Below, in pieces: positions 26,601 to 38,381 of a stretch of DNA of 64,000 bases. The notes below the pieces were generated by a model that worked only from the letters and a program-made list of their open reading frames with translations, was not told where the DNA came from and did not search any database. The position numbers were made by a program, and so were the translations under genes. The stretch is from Serendipita indica DSM 11827 (lineage: Eukaryota > Basidiomycota > Agaricomycetes > Sebacinales > Serendipitaceae). The number at the start of each line of letters is the position of its first letter. Position 1 is the stretch's first letter. Location: contig CAJVGD010000001.1 in the NCBI GenBank assembly GCA_910890315.1, forward strand, positions 1,488,001 through 1,552,000, read 5' to 3'.

Positions 26601-29087
26601 CGACCTTCCTTTTCTGATCCAAAATATCCAGCCGACGAACTACCTCCTGGTGCGAGAGACCCACGCAGGAAACCACCCCAACAGATTCAGTCCACTTTCG
26701 ACCCTTCAGTCGTAAACGGGTTGATAACGCCACCAAGTACGGTGTCGCCCACCCCACCCACTCGCATGGATTCAATCGCCAAGTCACAGGCAAAGCTCCT
26801 GAGTCAGAGCACCGGTGGACATACGTCTTCGCCTGCCGCTTCACCCGCTTCGCCTCGCACTCCGCTTCAAGGTGACAGCGATGCTGGTCAGACGTCTCCA
26901 AGGAGGCGGAGATATGGCGAGCTGCTCAAGGGAGATGATAATGATTTGGGAGAAGGCACGCTCAAGGTGCAAGACTTTGTCAACAGTCGGCAGTGGAGAG
27001 AGGGGATGCTTGGCACTTCAGAGAGTGGGACGTTGATGCAACATCATTTCCAATCTGGATCGAAACCGGTACGGACGAATACAGTTTCGTCACGAAGTAG
27101 CCGAAGGACGGGCAGCCAGTCCCCGCAGACGCCAGTCGCCCGGTCACCGCTTCATCCACAAAACAATGCGCCATGGAATACGCATAGTGATGAAGAGGAA
27201 GAGTCGGACGAATACGACGATCCCTCGACTTCTGATGGTGCCAACAATTTGTGGCAGACTCCGTTGGTTAAGCGCATCTCTCGAATCTACCGGATGAGCA
27301 AGTCGTTGCGCTTCTCGGGCGGAGTACTAATCGTCGCAGTCGTGATCATCGAATGGGTTTCGAGTCGGATATGCCTCCGGCTCTCCCAACTCAACGAGAG
27401 CATCCAAACGAAAACTCGACGTCGACGATCCCTTCCAAAGGTGCGGCGCCAATGGAGACAATCAATCTTGGAGGTGCCGTCTTCGAGTTTCGACCTGCTC
27501 CGGAACAAGTGTTGGATAGAATGGAGTCGTTCTTCCCAGATCACGATCCCGATAGAGTGATTGGGGACTCCAATCTTGGTGCAATGAGCCCTGGAGCCAA
27601 CTCTGGCAACAGTTCTCCCACTCTGATAGATGCCCCTTACAACACGCATCTCGGAACGAGCAGTGCTGGTGGAAGCAATACCCTAGTGCCGTCCTCCACC
27701 ATGATGACCAGTGCAGGTCAAGGAGGTCTATCAAGATCGAAGCCGGGAGGCAAGACCATGCGCATGCTCGCGGGTCAAGGCAAACGGAAGATGGATCGTC
27801 AGTCCAAGGACGGTGCGGCCTCTGACACAATGCTCAGAAGGCGCAGCACCAAGTTCTGGGGAAGCTCGGTCAAGGAACTACAGCCCGCTGAGTTTGAAAA
27901 GCTTGCACTCACATCCAGGGTTACTACAGAGTCGACGGCCGCTCCCGAGTCGCCTGGTGGTAGCAACAAGCCAGCAGTCACCCAATGGTTCAAGGGCAAA
28001 CTACTTGGCAAGGGAACGTACGGGAAAGTCTACCTTGGCTTCAATATGACGACTGCCGAGGTGTTTGCTGTCAAACGGGTAGAGATGCCAGAGTCCAAAA
28101 GCGACTTGCAGGATCCGAGACAAAAGACGGTCCTTGCTGCGATCAAGTCGGAGAGTGATACATTGCGCGATTTGGACCATCCAAACATTGTGGCATATCT
28201 CGGCTACGAACAGACTGACAAGTACTTCAGCATGTACGTCCAAGTCTTGGTTTTAAAGATCATCTAACATGCCTTGCAGTTTCCTTGAATACGTACCCGG
28301 TGGCTCCATTGGCGAATGCTACAGAAAACTTGGGCGGGGATTCGACAAGGATCTCACCAGGCACTGTACACGGCAGATTGTGGACGGTCTCGCATATCTC
28401 CATTCCAAGGGAATTCTGCATCGAGTGAGTGCATTTACACAACCTTTGGAGGTCTCTTATCGTACTCTAGGACCTTAAAGCAGACAATATTCTTGTTGAT
28501 CTAGAAGGCGTGTGCAAAATTTCCGACTTTGGTATTTCGAAGCACGAGCAGGGTAAGCCTCTTCCAACAGTTTGGTCCACACCTAGAACCTTCTTACAGA
28601 GAACATTTATGGCGCCAACGAGGCTGCCACAACCATGCAAGGATCAGTCTTTTGGATGGCACCAGAAGTTCTCGACAATCTTGAAGGCTATGGAGCCAAG
28701 GTCGACATTTGGAGTTTGGGGTGTGTCGTGCTCGAAATGTGTACAGGAGAGCGACCATGGGCACCAAAGCATCAACTTGCAGTTCTGCTTTTGGTACGTT
28801 TGCTTCAGACATCTCATACACACAAACTCACCTCATCCAGCTTGGAAACAAGGAGACCCGTAGCGCCCCTCCGATCCCTGAAGATCTCAACATTTCTGCC
28901 GAAGGTCATGATATGTTGGACAGATGCTTCCAACTGTGCGTGTTTGCAATACTTGTGCTACTCAGCTGATCCATTGTGTAGGGAGCCTAACGACAGACCG
29001 ACAGCCGAAGAACTCAAGTCACACCCTTACGTACAAAAGACTGACTGGCAGTTTGAAAAGGGTGCCATTCCGGCTCATGGAACGTGA
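23684..29087 (+). CDS. BCK1: BCK1-type MAP kinase kinase kinase (cell-wall integrity pathway)
   Basis: BCK1 is the MAPKKK that activates MKK1/2 and then the Slt2/Mpk1 MAPK under protein kinase C control in response to cell-wall stress. The N-terminus (MPPRTGRSILRVQNPDVN) is followed by a ubiquitin-like/RA-type segment (VIKVLVSSDGGERWSTVDLG ... LLQGDSVSGPALSDDGILAI). A very long Pro/Ser-rich linker (exon from about 24270 to 27300) follows. The conserved FFPDHDPDRVI box lies near 27530-27560. The C-terminal kinase has GKGTYGKVYLGF, VFAVKRVEMP, ILHR|DLKADNILVD, ISDFGISK and GSVFWMAPEV. A short intron ending near 27331 must join the linker to the FPDHD exon; its donor could not be fixed by eye. 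Confidence 0.93.
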
Positions 29088-29351
29088 TGGCCCAGTCCTT
29101 GCCTCCTGACGACCATACAATGCGCATTTCGACAACCCACGACCGTGTACACATGCAGCTCTGCAACCTCTTCATCTTTCTGATCACTAGGGACAATTCA
29201 GGTACATCTACGATGACTCGACGTCGCATATCCACTCGTGCTTTAGTACGCTCATACAAACTTGTACTTTTTCTCATAATCCGAGATGTTGCCCGTAAAT
29301 GTAAATGTGAATTAAGCGGTAATAAACAACACTCATGTGTAGAGAGCCCTA
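29088..29351. other. Convergent 3' intergenic, BCK1 / mitochondrial uL15
   Basis: These 264 bp lie between two stops. They include an AATAAA-like GGTAATAAACAAC (near 29320) that could serve the BCK1 transcript. Nothing else is recognisable. Confidence 0.3.
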
Positions 29352-30560
29352 CTCTAGTTGCTCGCAGGCTGCGAGCTCTCGTGAGGCTCGCCAGGTGTCG
29401 ACCCAATATCTGCAATTGGTCGTGCTCTCAGCGAGGACTCCTCGGGTCGAGAGGTGACAAGTGTTCCGGCGTCTCGCGCCAATTGCCAACGCAGGGCTGT
29501 AGCGGCGTAACGGTCAACGGCCTTGCGGTCCAAGTAGCCGCGATTCTTGAAACTGCTATACCATTCTAGACAAGCTAGTGAGTTTTGGACAATATGGCGT
29601 ACGGCATGCTAACCGATGTCATCTCGCCGGGTGGGAGCGGCGCTCTTGCGATCTGTTCTTCCTTTGATGCAGTCTCTGAGAGCAAGAGCGTTGTAATAGC
29701 GACACAGAACGGCTCCCCCTTTCTCTTCAATTGCATGGATAGCAGATTTGGATGCCTTGGATGGCTGGATGAAGATTGGAGAACGCAATGCAGAGAGGCC
29801 CTACAGTCGAGTGAGAAGACGAGCCGGATGTCTCTGAGCATAATCACATACGTCACCCAAGAGCTTGATGCCGCCATGTACCCCGTGAACGCAGTTTGAC
29901 CGCTCTAATTCGTGCGCCGTTATCGGCTTGTCGGGTGACGACTCTAGTCTTCCGGTGTCTATCCAATGCTGAAGTCTATCCAGATTCAAGGGCGCATATT
30001 CCCGTTTTGTGCTGCACAATGCCTCTGAGTCGCCGTATGTCGTTGGGTTGCAAAAACTTACTGGTTGACGAATCCTCGCTTGGGGAATCGAAGGGTGATA
30101 GGATTCTGACCACCTTCGAAACCCGGAGTTGGTTTCCCGTTTCCAGAACGAGATTTCTGGCCCTTGTGACCTCTGCCGGACGTGCCTCCTCTGTTACCTC
30201 CTCTGCCCAGTCGCTTAGCCTGTCGAACAGTCAATCAAGTGTCGGGAAAGTAGCCGTTTGAGATAATGGGAGTAGTCTAGTCGTGACCCAAAGGGGCGGA
30301 TGGAGCTTGAAACATCTGGTGAAAACCGAGCGACGTACTCTTCGCACAGCACCTGCGGCTGGCTTCAAGCCAGAAACTCCAATAGGTTTCGGCATAATTA
30401 TCGTGTAGTTTGCAGACGCAAGGGCCCGTCGAGCGCTCCAACGGGAATACGGCGGCTGGTCAAACCTCAAAGTTGGATCTTGAGCTGCATCCACGACTGG
30501 GTGCGGCCCAGTGACCGCGACTGACGCCAAAGCCAAAGCTATATTTATAAAGGGCGCCAA
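29352..30560 (-). CDS. Mitochondrial large-subunit ribosomal protein uL15m
   Basis: A component of the mitochondrial 54S subunit. Exon 1 ends [15 protein letters not shown], joined after an intron of about 118 nt to [20 protein letters not shown] and [20 protein letters not shown]. This is the signature of bacterial-type L15 (glycine-rich, K-G[10 protein letters not shown]). Later exons carry [47 protein letters not shown] and a C-terminal fungal extension ending at TAG (complement of 29352-29354). The first 50 residues are Arg- and Ala-containing and could be the mitochondrial presequence. The exact start is uncertain; a second ATG at 30395 is in frame. Its start is 94 bp from the divergent DYRK gene. 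Confidence 0.85.
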
Positions 30561-30654
30561 CTACAAGATTACCGGCACATTTTGAAGATTATTGCGCACA
30601 TTTTTGGAGGGTACCGGCCAGCCTGATCGGGCGACGCGTTAGGTTGCAAGAAAC

Positions 30655-33600
30655 ATGAACTACAACGAAGGTGCAACGCGCGATGGAGGAAAACGAAAGG
30701 AGAGACCTCCAAGCTTGACGCTCAGTTCGCAAGAACACGGCGGAACTCAAGGCGCCAGCGACCATCCAAGGCCCTCCGTGAGTGCTCACCGTGAGCGCGT
30801 TTTTTACCCTAGCTTTGCTGACTCTGCGTTTTCGACCCTGTTTTTCTCTCTTTTACACAGTTGGGGTCCATAAACTCGCATTCGTCGCTTGATCCGTATT
30901 ATTTCACCGCTACGATTGCACGTCCCGTCATTTCCTCGACGCCAGAGCCAAGACCAGAACCCAATATTCCCCCAACATCGTCATATGGCGATATAGAACC
31001 TGCTCAAGAACCCAAGACTCCAGCGACCCATCCTGGTTCCATTGATCGTGCGGGCTTGGTGGGTGTAGGAGACCTGACAACGCCTCGCTGGACGTCGAGG
31101 ACGGATGCTAGCAGCAGGAATCATCCATGGAGAAGTCTTGATTTCGACTTGGTCCCGCCCAAGGAGGATAGCGAACCCTTGGCTCCTCAAGGGGCTCAAG
31201 AGCAGGATAACGACGTTGATCGGAGTAGCCCATGGACAATAGAAGCTGTCGACGAGTCTGATACAAACGAGATGCCTTCATATGTACGTTTGGCGTGTTT
31301 TGCCTTTTTTCATCGGTCTCCTTTCTCATCAACTTCTACAGATTGTCCCCAGCCCCCCACCAGTACCTCCTGCCATGGCCCCACCATCACCAGCTCCAAA
31401 ATTTACTGACCCAGCGGGAGAGTTTCGCGCTTTACGAGCTCGACGTTCTGTCGAAGAGAACCCCGGCGAAAAGAGTGCTGGAGAGGAAATCTTGTATCCT
31501 CGTACCGTATCTAAATCTCGCCCAGGTACCGAGCCGTCGACTCCTATGGTGCTCTCCGACGCGGCCAAGTCGTCTACGAGCGGCAGAGGTCATCTGTCCG
31601 CTCGTGAAGCCAGACGCTCCCCGACTCTCACCTCGGGTGGCACCCCAGCTTCGTCGTCAACCCCCCATCGACATCGAAAACGACCCTCTGAGGAAATTTC
31701 TCCATCCGGCTCGACTGGTAGGGCCAATGGATCGTCCTCGAGTTCCAAGGACGAAACCTCGGTGCGTCGCCATCGGAGTCTGGGAGTAGCACCGCCAGGT
31801 GGCAGTCCCGTTATAGGTCGCGAAAAGGCAAAGGAAAGACGCCGTCAAGACGTGGCTAACAGTATGATTTCGCCATCTCGGGGACATTCGTCAAAGGATT
31901 CGATCTCAAAGGAGCGACATGTCCGTCGCTCTTCCGCCTCGGCAGCCTCGACCTCGTCACCTCCGTCTCAGGAGACAACGTTCAACAAGCGTGCGCACGA
32001 CTTTTCTCATTTACCCCCTTCACCGTCGTCCACCACTCTTCAGCATATCCTGAAAAGTACTACTGTCAACCATACCGGCACTCCCTCCCCGCTACCTACC
32101 CATGCGACTGTGCCGAGTACGTCGTCGGTGGCGCATTCTTTGCTGAGAGGTACTCAAGAAGGCTGGTCAGGCCTTGACGACTCTGCTACCGCCGAGGCAC
32201 TGAGGAAGCTGGACGGGATTTCAGGTAAAAACCTCCGGGCTCGATCCTCGGTCATCAGCGTAGCTAGCAAATCGAGCAGTCGTCCGGGTACACCAGGAAG
32301 CAAGACCGGTCATGGACAGTGGGAAGGCGTAGAAGCTCCTCCTTTGACTAAAAGGCGAAGTGTCGGCGCGAACTTGCGGGATGCCACCCCGGCTAGCTCT
32401 TCTGGTCAAACAACGGTAGCCCCAACTCCAGCTGCCGTTCCTATCATGCCTCAGGAGAAAGAGGATGCCGATTTGGATATGACAATCATCAAAGCGTCCA
32501 ATACGCCCATTGGTATGCGTTCAGCTGGGCCTTCTCCCGTCAAACGTGGCTCAGGTGGTTCGACACATACGCATTTTACGAGCACTGGAACCCCGTCTTC
32601 TACACGAGATTATACGTCAGCGTCTACCTCGACCAGTGTTACCTCCACACACGTTTCGTCGCATCGACACTCGAGCTCAGGTGCCAAGCTGAAGAGGAGC
32701 AATAGTACCGGTAGTGATAGCTCTAGTATCCATTCCGAAAAGGACAGAGCTGCTGCTTTGGCTGCCGGTGCCGATGGGGAACCAACGTCCATCCCTCCGG
32801 TACCTCCTCTGCCCAAGGCCTACCAAACGCCACCTGGAAGTGCCCACCAGCATTCGGTCAATTCTTATAATGGCCACTTCCTACAAGAGGATCCAGCAGA
32901 TCACCTTCATGGTCAACCGGAGGTTGAGGCGCATGCTCTCCCGAAACGGCTTACACCGGCAGCGGAGGTCCCTCAATCACCCTCCGCATCCAGCTCGGTA
33001 ACCGCAACGCGGACTCCTAGCAAGAAATGGAGCTTCTCTGGGCTTAATCTCAGGCTCCCGTCATCCGGCCCCAAGGAAGGTGGCCCGCTCTCGCCCCTTT
33101 CTCCTCGCAAGAGCTTGTCCGGACGGAGTGCATCTGGGCCAAGCCCCGGAACCAAGCAACAGCCACTTCCCGAGCGAATTTCTACCTCTCGCGAGCAAGA
33201 ACCTGGCTCCCCATCACTTGTCCTCCGTCGGTCTCCATCTCCGCGTAATTCGACGTCATCACACCATGGACATCAGCCGCATCAATTCCCAAATCCTCAT
33301 TCACAAGTTGCTCCTTCACCAACGCGACGCTCTACTGATAGACTCAGTCGACCTGGGTCCAATTCGAGTCATTATACCAACGCTACCAGCACGCAAACAC
33401 ATAGCAAGGAAACCGTGCAAGGCAGTCCCACAAGACGACCGTCTACCACTCGTCGTTTGACGCCTTCGTCTATTCCCTTCTTCCGCAGGTCTTCGACTCA
33501 CTCGGCACATTCCCCAAATCTTCCGAGTGCTTCTATTCCTCTGCCGCCGCCTCCCTTGATGTCTCCTAGAAGCCCCGCGAGCTTGAACCCCACATCTCCG

Positions 33601-36600
33601 CTCATGCCAATCATGAACAATGGTCAAGGAAGCTTCAATGATCATTCACCCACTTTGCCATCGCTCACACGCGCAACACCTCCTACCGCGGACATTACAT
33701 CGTCCCCGGGCAGCTCCTCACACAGGAAGTCGATGTTGATGGGGTTGCCTTCGCTCCTCAAGGGGTCGAACTCGAGGAGAAGTTTGCATGGTGGGGACAA
33801 GAGCGATGCAGAAAAGAAGCAACGCGAGGAGAAGAGCAGAGAACGAGAGCGAGAAAGGGAAGAAAAGGCCAGGGAGAAGGAAAGAAGGAAAGAGGAGAAG
33901 AAGGAAGAGCGTAGTGAGAGTAGAATCTCTGTCCTGATGGGCAGAAGACGTGGCAAGGCAAGTTGATGCACTAAAGGCCGATACGCTCGACTAATACAGA
34001 TTAGACATTGTCCTCGGCAGATGCAACACGCAAGACCAAGACAGCCGATCCAGAGCTTCCACCGATGCAGATGCCTGGCATACCTTCATCGACTGCACAG
34101 CGTGTGGCCAGCCTACGCGCTTCTGTCACTTCGGGAGCTCATAGGATCACCGTTCCATCTACACCGCCCTCTAAAGCACGAACGTCTGTTCGCTCAACAG
34201 CTTCGCCGTCCTCTCCGTCCCAGAAAACCCCCACGGTGCTGACCAAGTCATCCGACGTCTCTCTGCGGTCGAACAGGCAGCAACTGCCTACCATCGCTGG
34301 ATCACCGTCGGTCAGCACTGTCGGATCCAAAGAAGGTGCCGCGCTGGCCGCAGCAACAAATGGAACACCATCCGCCAAGGACGTGAACTCGTCGACGAAG
34401 ATTCCTCGCATTTCGAGCCAGACGTCTGCTGGGGGATCTCCGCAACCTGCCATGAAATCGATGATGTCGGGAACCAAGCGAGGGAGTGTTGCCGAACAAA
34501 GTGCTCCTTCTGAGGTCTCGACATCTTTCGAGGAGTTTGGTCTGCTGGACACTCCAGTGAACAAGGCAACTACAACGGTCGGGAACAATCGTTATAGTGT
34601 TAGAGGTTCTCCGCAATCTTCAAAGCAGCAACCGCGCTATGCCGCAAGCACAATTTCGTCGTCAGTCTCGACTTCCTCAATACGGAAGCCAGCTCGGGAC
34701 TCTTCTATCTCCCTCAATGCAATGCGCAAGTCCTCAACAGCATCTGTTAATTCAATGAGCTCGTCTCTTGCATCTAGCTCCGTAAACATGGCCGAAACAC
34801 CGCCTCATCGGTTCTCTGCATTGTCGCCGGCGAAATCAATCAAGATGCTCTCGCCAAAGCCAAAGATTGCTGTTCAATCTCCGAAGGCTCATGGCATAAC
34901 CTCTTCTCCAGCGCTCCGCCAGGGTTCGTCTTCCTCGAGCGACAGACATTCCTTCTCCACCCCTTCACCAATCCCGACCCCGGTGGACGAAGAGGAGCTG
35001 CTGGGAGATGAGGAGATGATGGATTACATCCGTCGGCAGCACGCTCGCAAGATTGCAAGTGGTGCCAAAAAGGAGGATCTGGAAGAGATGCTCAAGTTCC
35101 CAGAACCTATTGCCCCAGCACCAGCGCTAACACCACAGGGCAAGTATTTATGTTCCTTTATGTGCGATTCGTAACTTACAGGGCCATAGCCGTCCTCAAA
35201 AGCAGTCAAGCAGTCTACCTATCGGATTATGAGCGAAAGGAAATCTTGGACTATCCGAATGTCTACTTTATTGGGGCGCGGAGTGACAAGAAGCCTGCGA
35301 TGAGGGACAACCCGACGAACAACTATAGCTATGATGACGACCGAGGGGACTATCAGATTGTGAATGGTGATCATCTCGCGTACCGATACGAGGTTATCGA
35401 GACGCTCGGCAAGGGCTCGTTTGGACAAGTCCTTCATTGCCGCGATCACTGCACTGGCGAATCGGTGGCGATCAAGATCATTAGGAACAAGAAGCGTTTT
35501 CATCATCAAGCTCTTGTCGAGATCAAAATCCTGGACAATCTTCGCAAATGGGTATGTCTTTTGATAATGTCAGACTTATGATACTGATCCTTTTCAGGAT
35601 CCTGATGAGAAGCACCATGTGATCAAGATGACCGAGAATTTCTACTTCCGCAATCACCTTTGTATTGCAATGGAGCTTCTCAGCATCAACCTGTACGAAC
35701 TGATCAAAGCCAACGGATTCGTCGGGTTCACGACAACTCTCATCCGACGCTTCACGACACAAATGCTGGGATCTTTGTCACTCATGCGACACCATCGTAT
35801 TGTCCATTGTGATTTGAAGCCAGAGGTATGTGTTCTTTTTCAGCATATACGGCCATCCACTTAATCCTCCTTCAGAACATTTTGCTACGACATCCAGCAA
35901 AGAGCGGAATCAAAGTTATTGATTTTGGAAGCAGTTGTCTGGAGCACGAAAAAGGTTCGTACACTCATCACATATCTTTTCGGGTGCTCATGACTACAGT
36001 GTACACGTATATCCAAAGTCGCTTCTACCGCTCACCCGAGGTCATTCTGGGCATGAGCTATAGTATGGCCATTGATATGTGGAGTCTCGGGTGCATTTTA
36101 GCTGAGCTCTATACCGGGTTCCCAATCTTCCCTGGTGAGAACGAACAAGAGCAGCTGGCTTGCATTATGGAGGTGCTCGGCGTTCCAGACAAGGACATTA
36201 TTCAACGAAGCTCCCGTCGACGAATCTTTTTCGGTGCGTAATGTTCGCATAACATTCTCGGCTTTGCTGACGGAATATAGATTCGTCTGGCGCTCCACGT
36301 CCAGTAGTGAACTCGAAAGGACGCCGTCGTCGTCCTGGAACAAAGACTTTGAGCCAGGTCCTGCGCTGTGACGATGCCGACTTTGTAGACTTTATCGCCA
36401 AGTGTCTAATTTGGGATCCGGACAGACGACTGAAGCCACAGAGCGCGATGCGGCATCCGTTTATCACTGGGGGCCGAGGCAAGAGCAAGACGCCTACCGC
36501 GAGTACATCGTCACGATCCGGACTACTGGGCTCCTCTTCGACGGTGTCCAAGATTAGCCGGCTCGCGTCGTCTTCGTCGAACACACAATCAAATGAGGTG

Positions 36601-36768
36601 ACCAAGAAGATGATTGGACCGCCAACACCGCTCACTGCAACGCGTACGGCCCGTCTCTCAGCGGGTCTGCCACCCATCTCCAACTCTGCATCGAGCAGTA
36701 GCTTGCAGTCCAACGCGAGCACGCAACGTGCACAGCGGTACCTGTCAGCCGGCGCAAAGCTTTCGTAG
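30655..36768 (+). CDS. DYRK-family dual-specificity kinase (Pom1/DYRK2-like) with giant disordered N-terminus
   Basis: The protein is close to 1,900 residues. A first exon ([20 protein letters not shown]) leads into more than 1,300 residues of Ser/Thr/Pro-rich low-complexity sequence, with a Lys/Glu/Arg-rich charged helix near 33820-33915. The C-terminal part has the DYRK box ([20 protein letters not shown]), then the kinase: [54 protein letters not shown]-like and the activation loop [18 protein letters not shown] with the autophosphorylated Y-x-Y. In fission yeast Pom1 forms cortical gradients controlling size and polarity. Target specificity here is inference. One intron (33958-34004) uses a GC donor (GCAAGT). 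The stop is TAG 36766-36768. Confidence 0.9.
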
Positions 36769-38381
36769 ACTCGACGGACGGGCCCCCCTCAAAAACGCCC
36801 ACGACGATGAGTGCAATTGCATCCCGCCATGGAGTCTCTTTCCTCTATTTACGTATACCAATGTCTTTTATTGTTTGCTGTGATGGATCACTCTTCTTCT
36901 TGGACGCTCCTAGGGTCTCTTGCGTCTTTTTTGTTGGCGTCCTTGTGCACGTTTTTTTTTTGCGCCTACGTCCGACCTCTTAATTCTGTACGTTTGCTAT
37001 CAATCACGACCCTTTTTTTCTCTTCGCTCCTACTTTTGAGACAGTACAGATTCACGCTTTGGATGTTTCACGATTTATTTTTTGGGGAATGCTCTTTGAT
37101 TGGATACTGCAAGTACACGTTTGCGACAACACGATGCAAACAAAGGAGAACAGTGTGCGAGCTCCGAAACGACAGTGATCCAGGGTTGTGGATGGGGTGA
37201 TATGTAAGGGGGGGGGAAATGTCGAGCCCGTGTACACGAAGACGAGATGAAGCGAAAGCCCAGTAGAAATGCCTATGCGATTGGTAAAAACCATTGTTCA
37301 GTGTTTTTTTTGTGTGTGAAGGGGTTGAGGGTTTTGTGGCGGCGCGTCGCGGTGGCGGTAGGGGCGGTTTCGGTACGGCGATGAAGATTAAGGGGTTCGA
37401 GAGAAAGATGGAAGAAATGGCTAGGAGCGTGGGTAATGGGTAGTGGAGAGCGAGTGAATTAGAGTCCATGGCAGAAGAGGGAGAGAGGGCAAAAAAAAAA
37501 CACCGAAGGAAAACTGTGCATACGAGAGCATGAGTGCAATATATGTGTGTGAGAGACGACCGAGAGACCGAGGAGAGATGGAGAGTGAGATGAATCTCAT
37601 AGACGGCGCCTACAGCGAGGCGCCGGGTGCGAGAAGGGGGTGCCGCTCCCGTCCAAAAGGCAAGCACCCATCGACCCAGCTAGGATCGGCTGCTGCAACC
37701 CCAAGACGCGAGCAAAATAAAAGAGTTGATGCGAGGTACGACGCGCTCCCTAGTTGTATATGAGAGGAAAGACGCGACAGATTGGCACCAAAGCGTGAAT
37801 TCAGGGCGGAGAGTGTTTCCAGTTGATGGAACGAGGAGATGGAGTATTGTTCCCAGTCGATGGGTAGGGGGGTTGTTGAACAAACAGGTTGAGAGTTGAG
37901 TGTGATTTGAAGCACTGGTGACAAACCGCACGGACCAGGAAGGAGAAAGTGGCATCGCAGTCATGAATCATAATCGAGTTGTATAAAAACAAGCACACCG
38001 ATCCGGTGTTGTTTTTTTGAGGTGGAGTGCAGACGGAAACCATCCGCAAAGAGGTGTCACAGCCATCGACGAAGGACGAAATATCATCTTCGTCGGTGTG
38101 TTGGTGGTGTCACAGTGAACTGTACAACAAGCCGCGCTAGTCACCCGGTCTGGTCATTGACCAGCCCAAGGACAGAGTCGCGGCCGTCTAGCCAGTGAGT
38201 CGATAAAAATTGTACAGAAGGCCGTCTATCGTTGACCAGTGAAAAGGGAGAATCGAGCCGTCGAGTCAATTTCCGAGGAGCAAGGGATCAAGAACCGAGC
38301 GAGGCGTCGGCGTCCAACGAGTGCGGGTGCCAGAGCCCATAAAGTTGAAGGAATAAAAAACCTCCCCCGCATGTCAAATAC
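36769..38381. other. 1.6-kb convergent intergenic region with homopolymer tracts
   Basis: No convincing gene is present between the DYRK stop and the CBM21-gene stop. The stretch has runs of T (near 36951-36961), a run of nine G (37208-37216), a run of ten A (37491-37500) and GA-rich repeats (37530-37590). A 199-codon minus-strand frame (37068-37667) is open but has low-complexity composition and no recognisable domain. Long 3' UTRs or an unannotated non-coding transcript are the likely contents. Confidence 0.4.

Noticed and set aside
29084-29569. 161-codon plus-strand open frame after BCK1
   Set aside because: It runs antisense through the C-terminal exon of the mitochondrial uL15 gene, which has clear homology on the other strand.
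31295-33967. Several alternative-frame and antisense open frames over the Ser-rich DYRK exon
   Set aside because: These are shadows of GC-rich, stop-poor coding sequence; only the frame leading to the kinase domain is supported.
37068-37667. 199-codon minus-strand open frame
   Set aside because: The composition is low complexity (Ser, Leu, Pro), it reads across homopolymer runs, has no recognisable domain, and the region lies between two gene ends.
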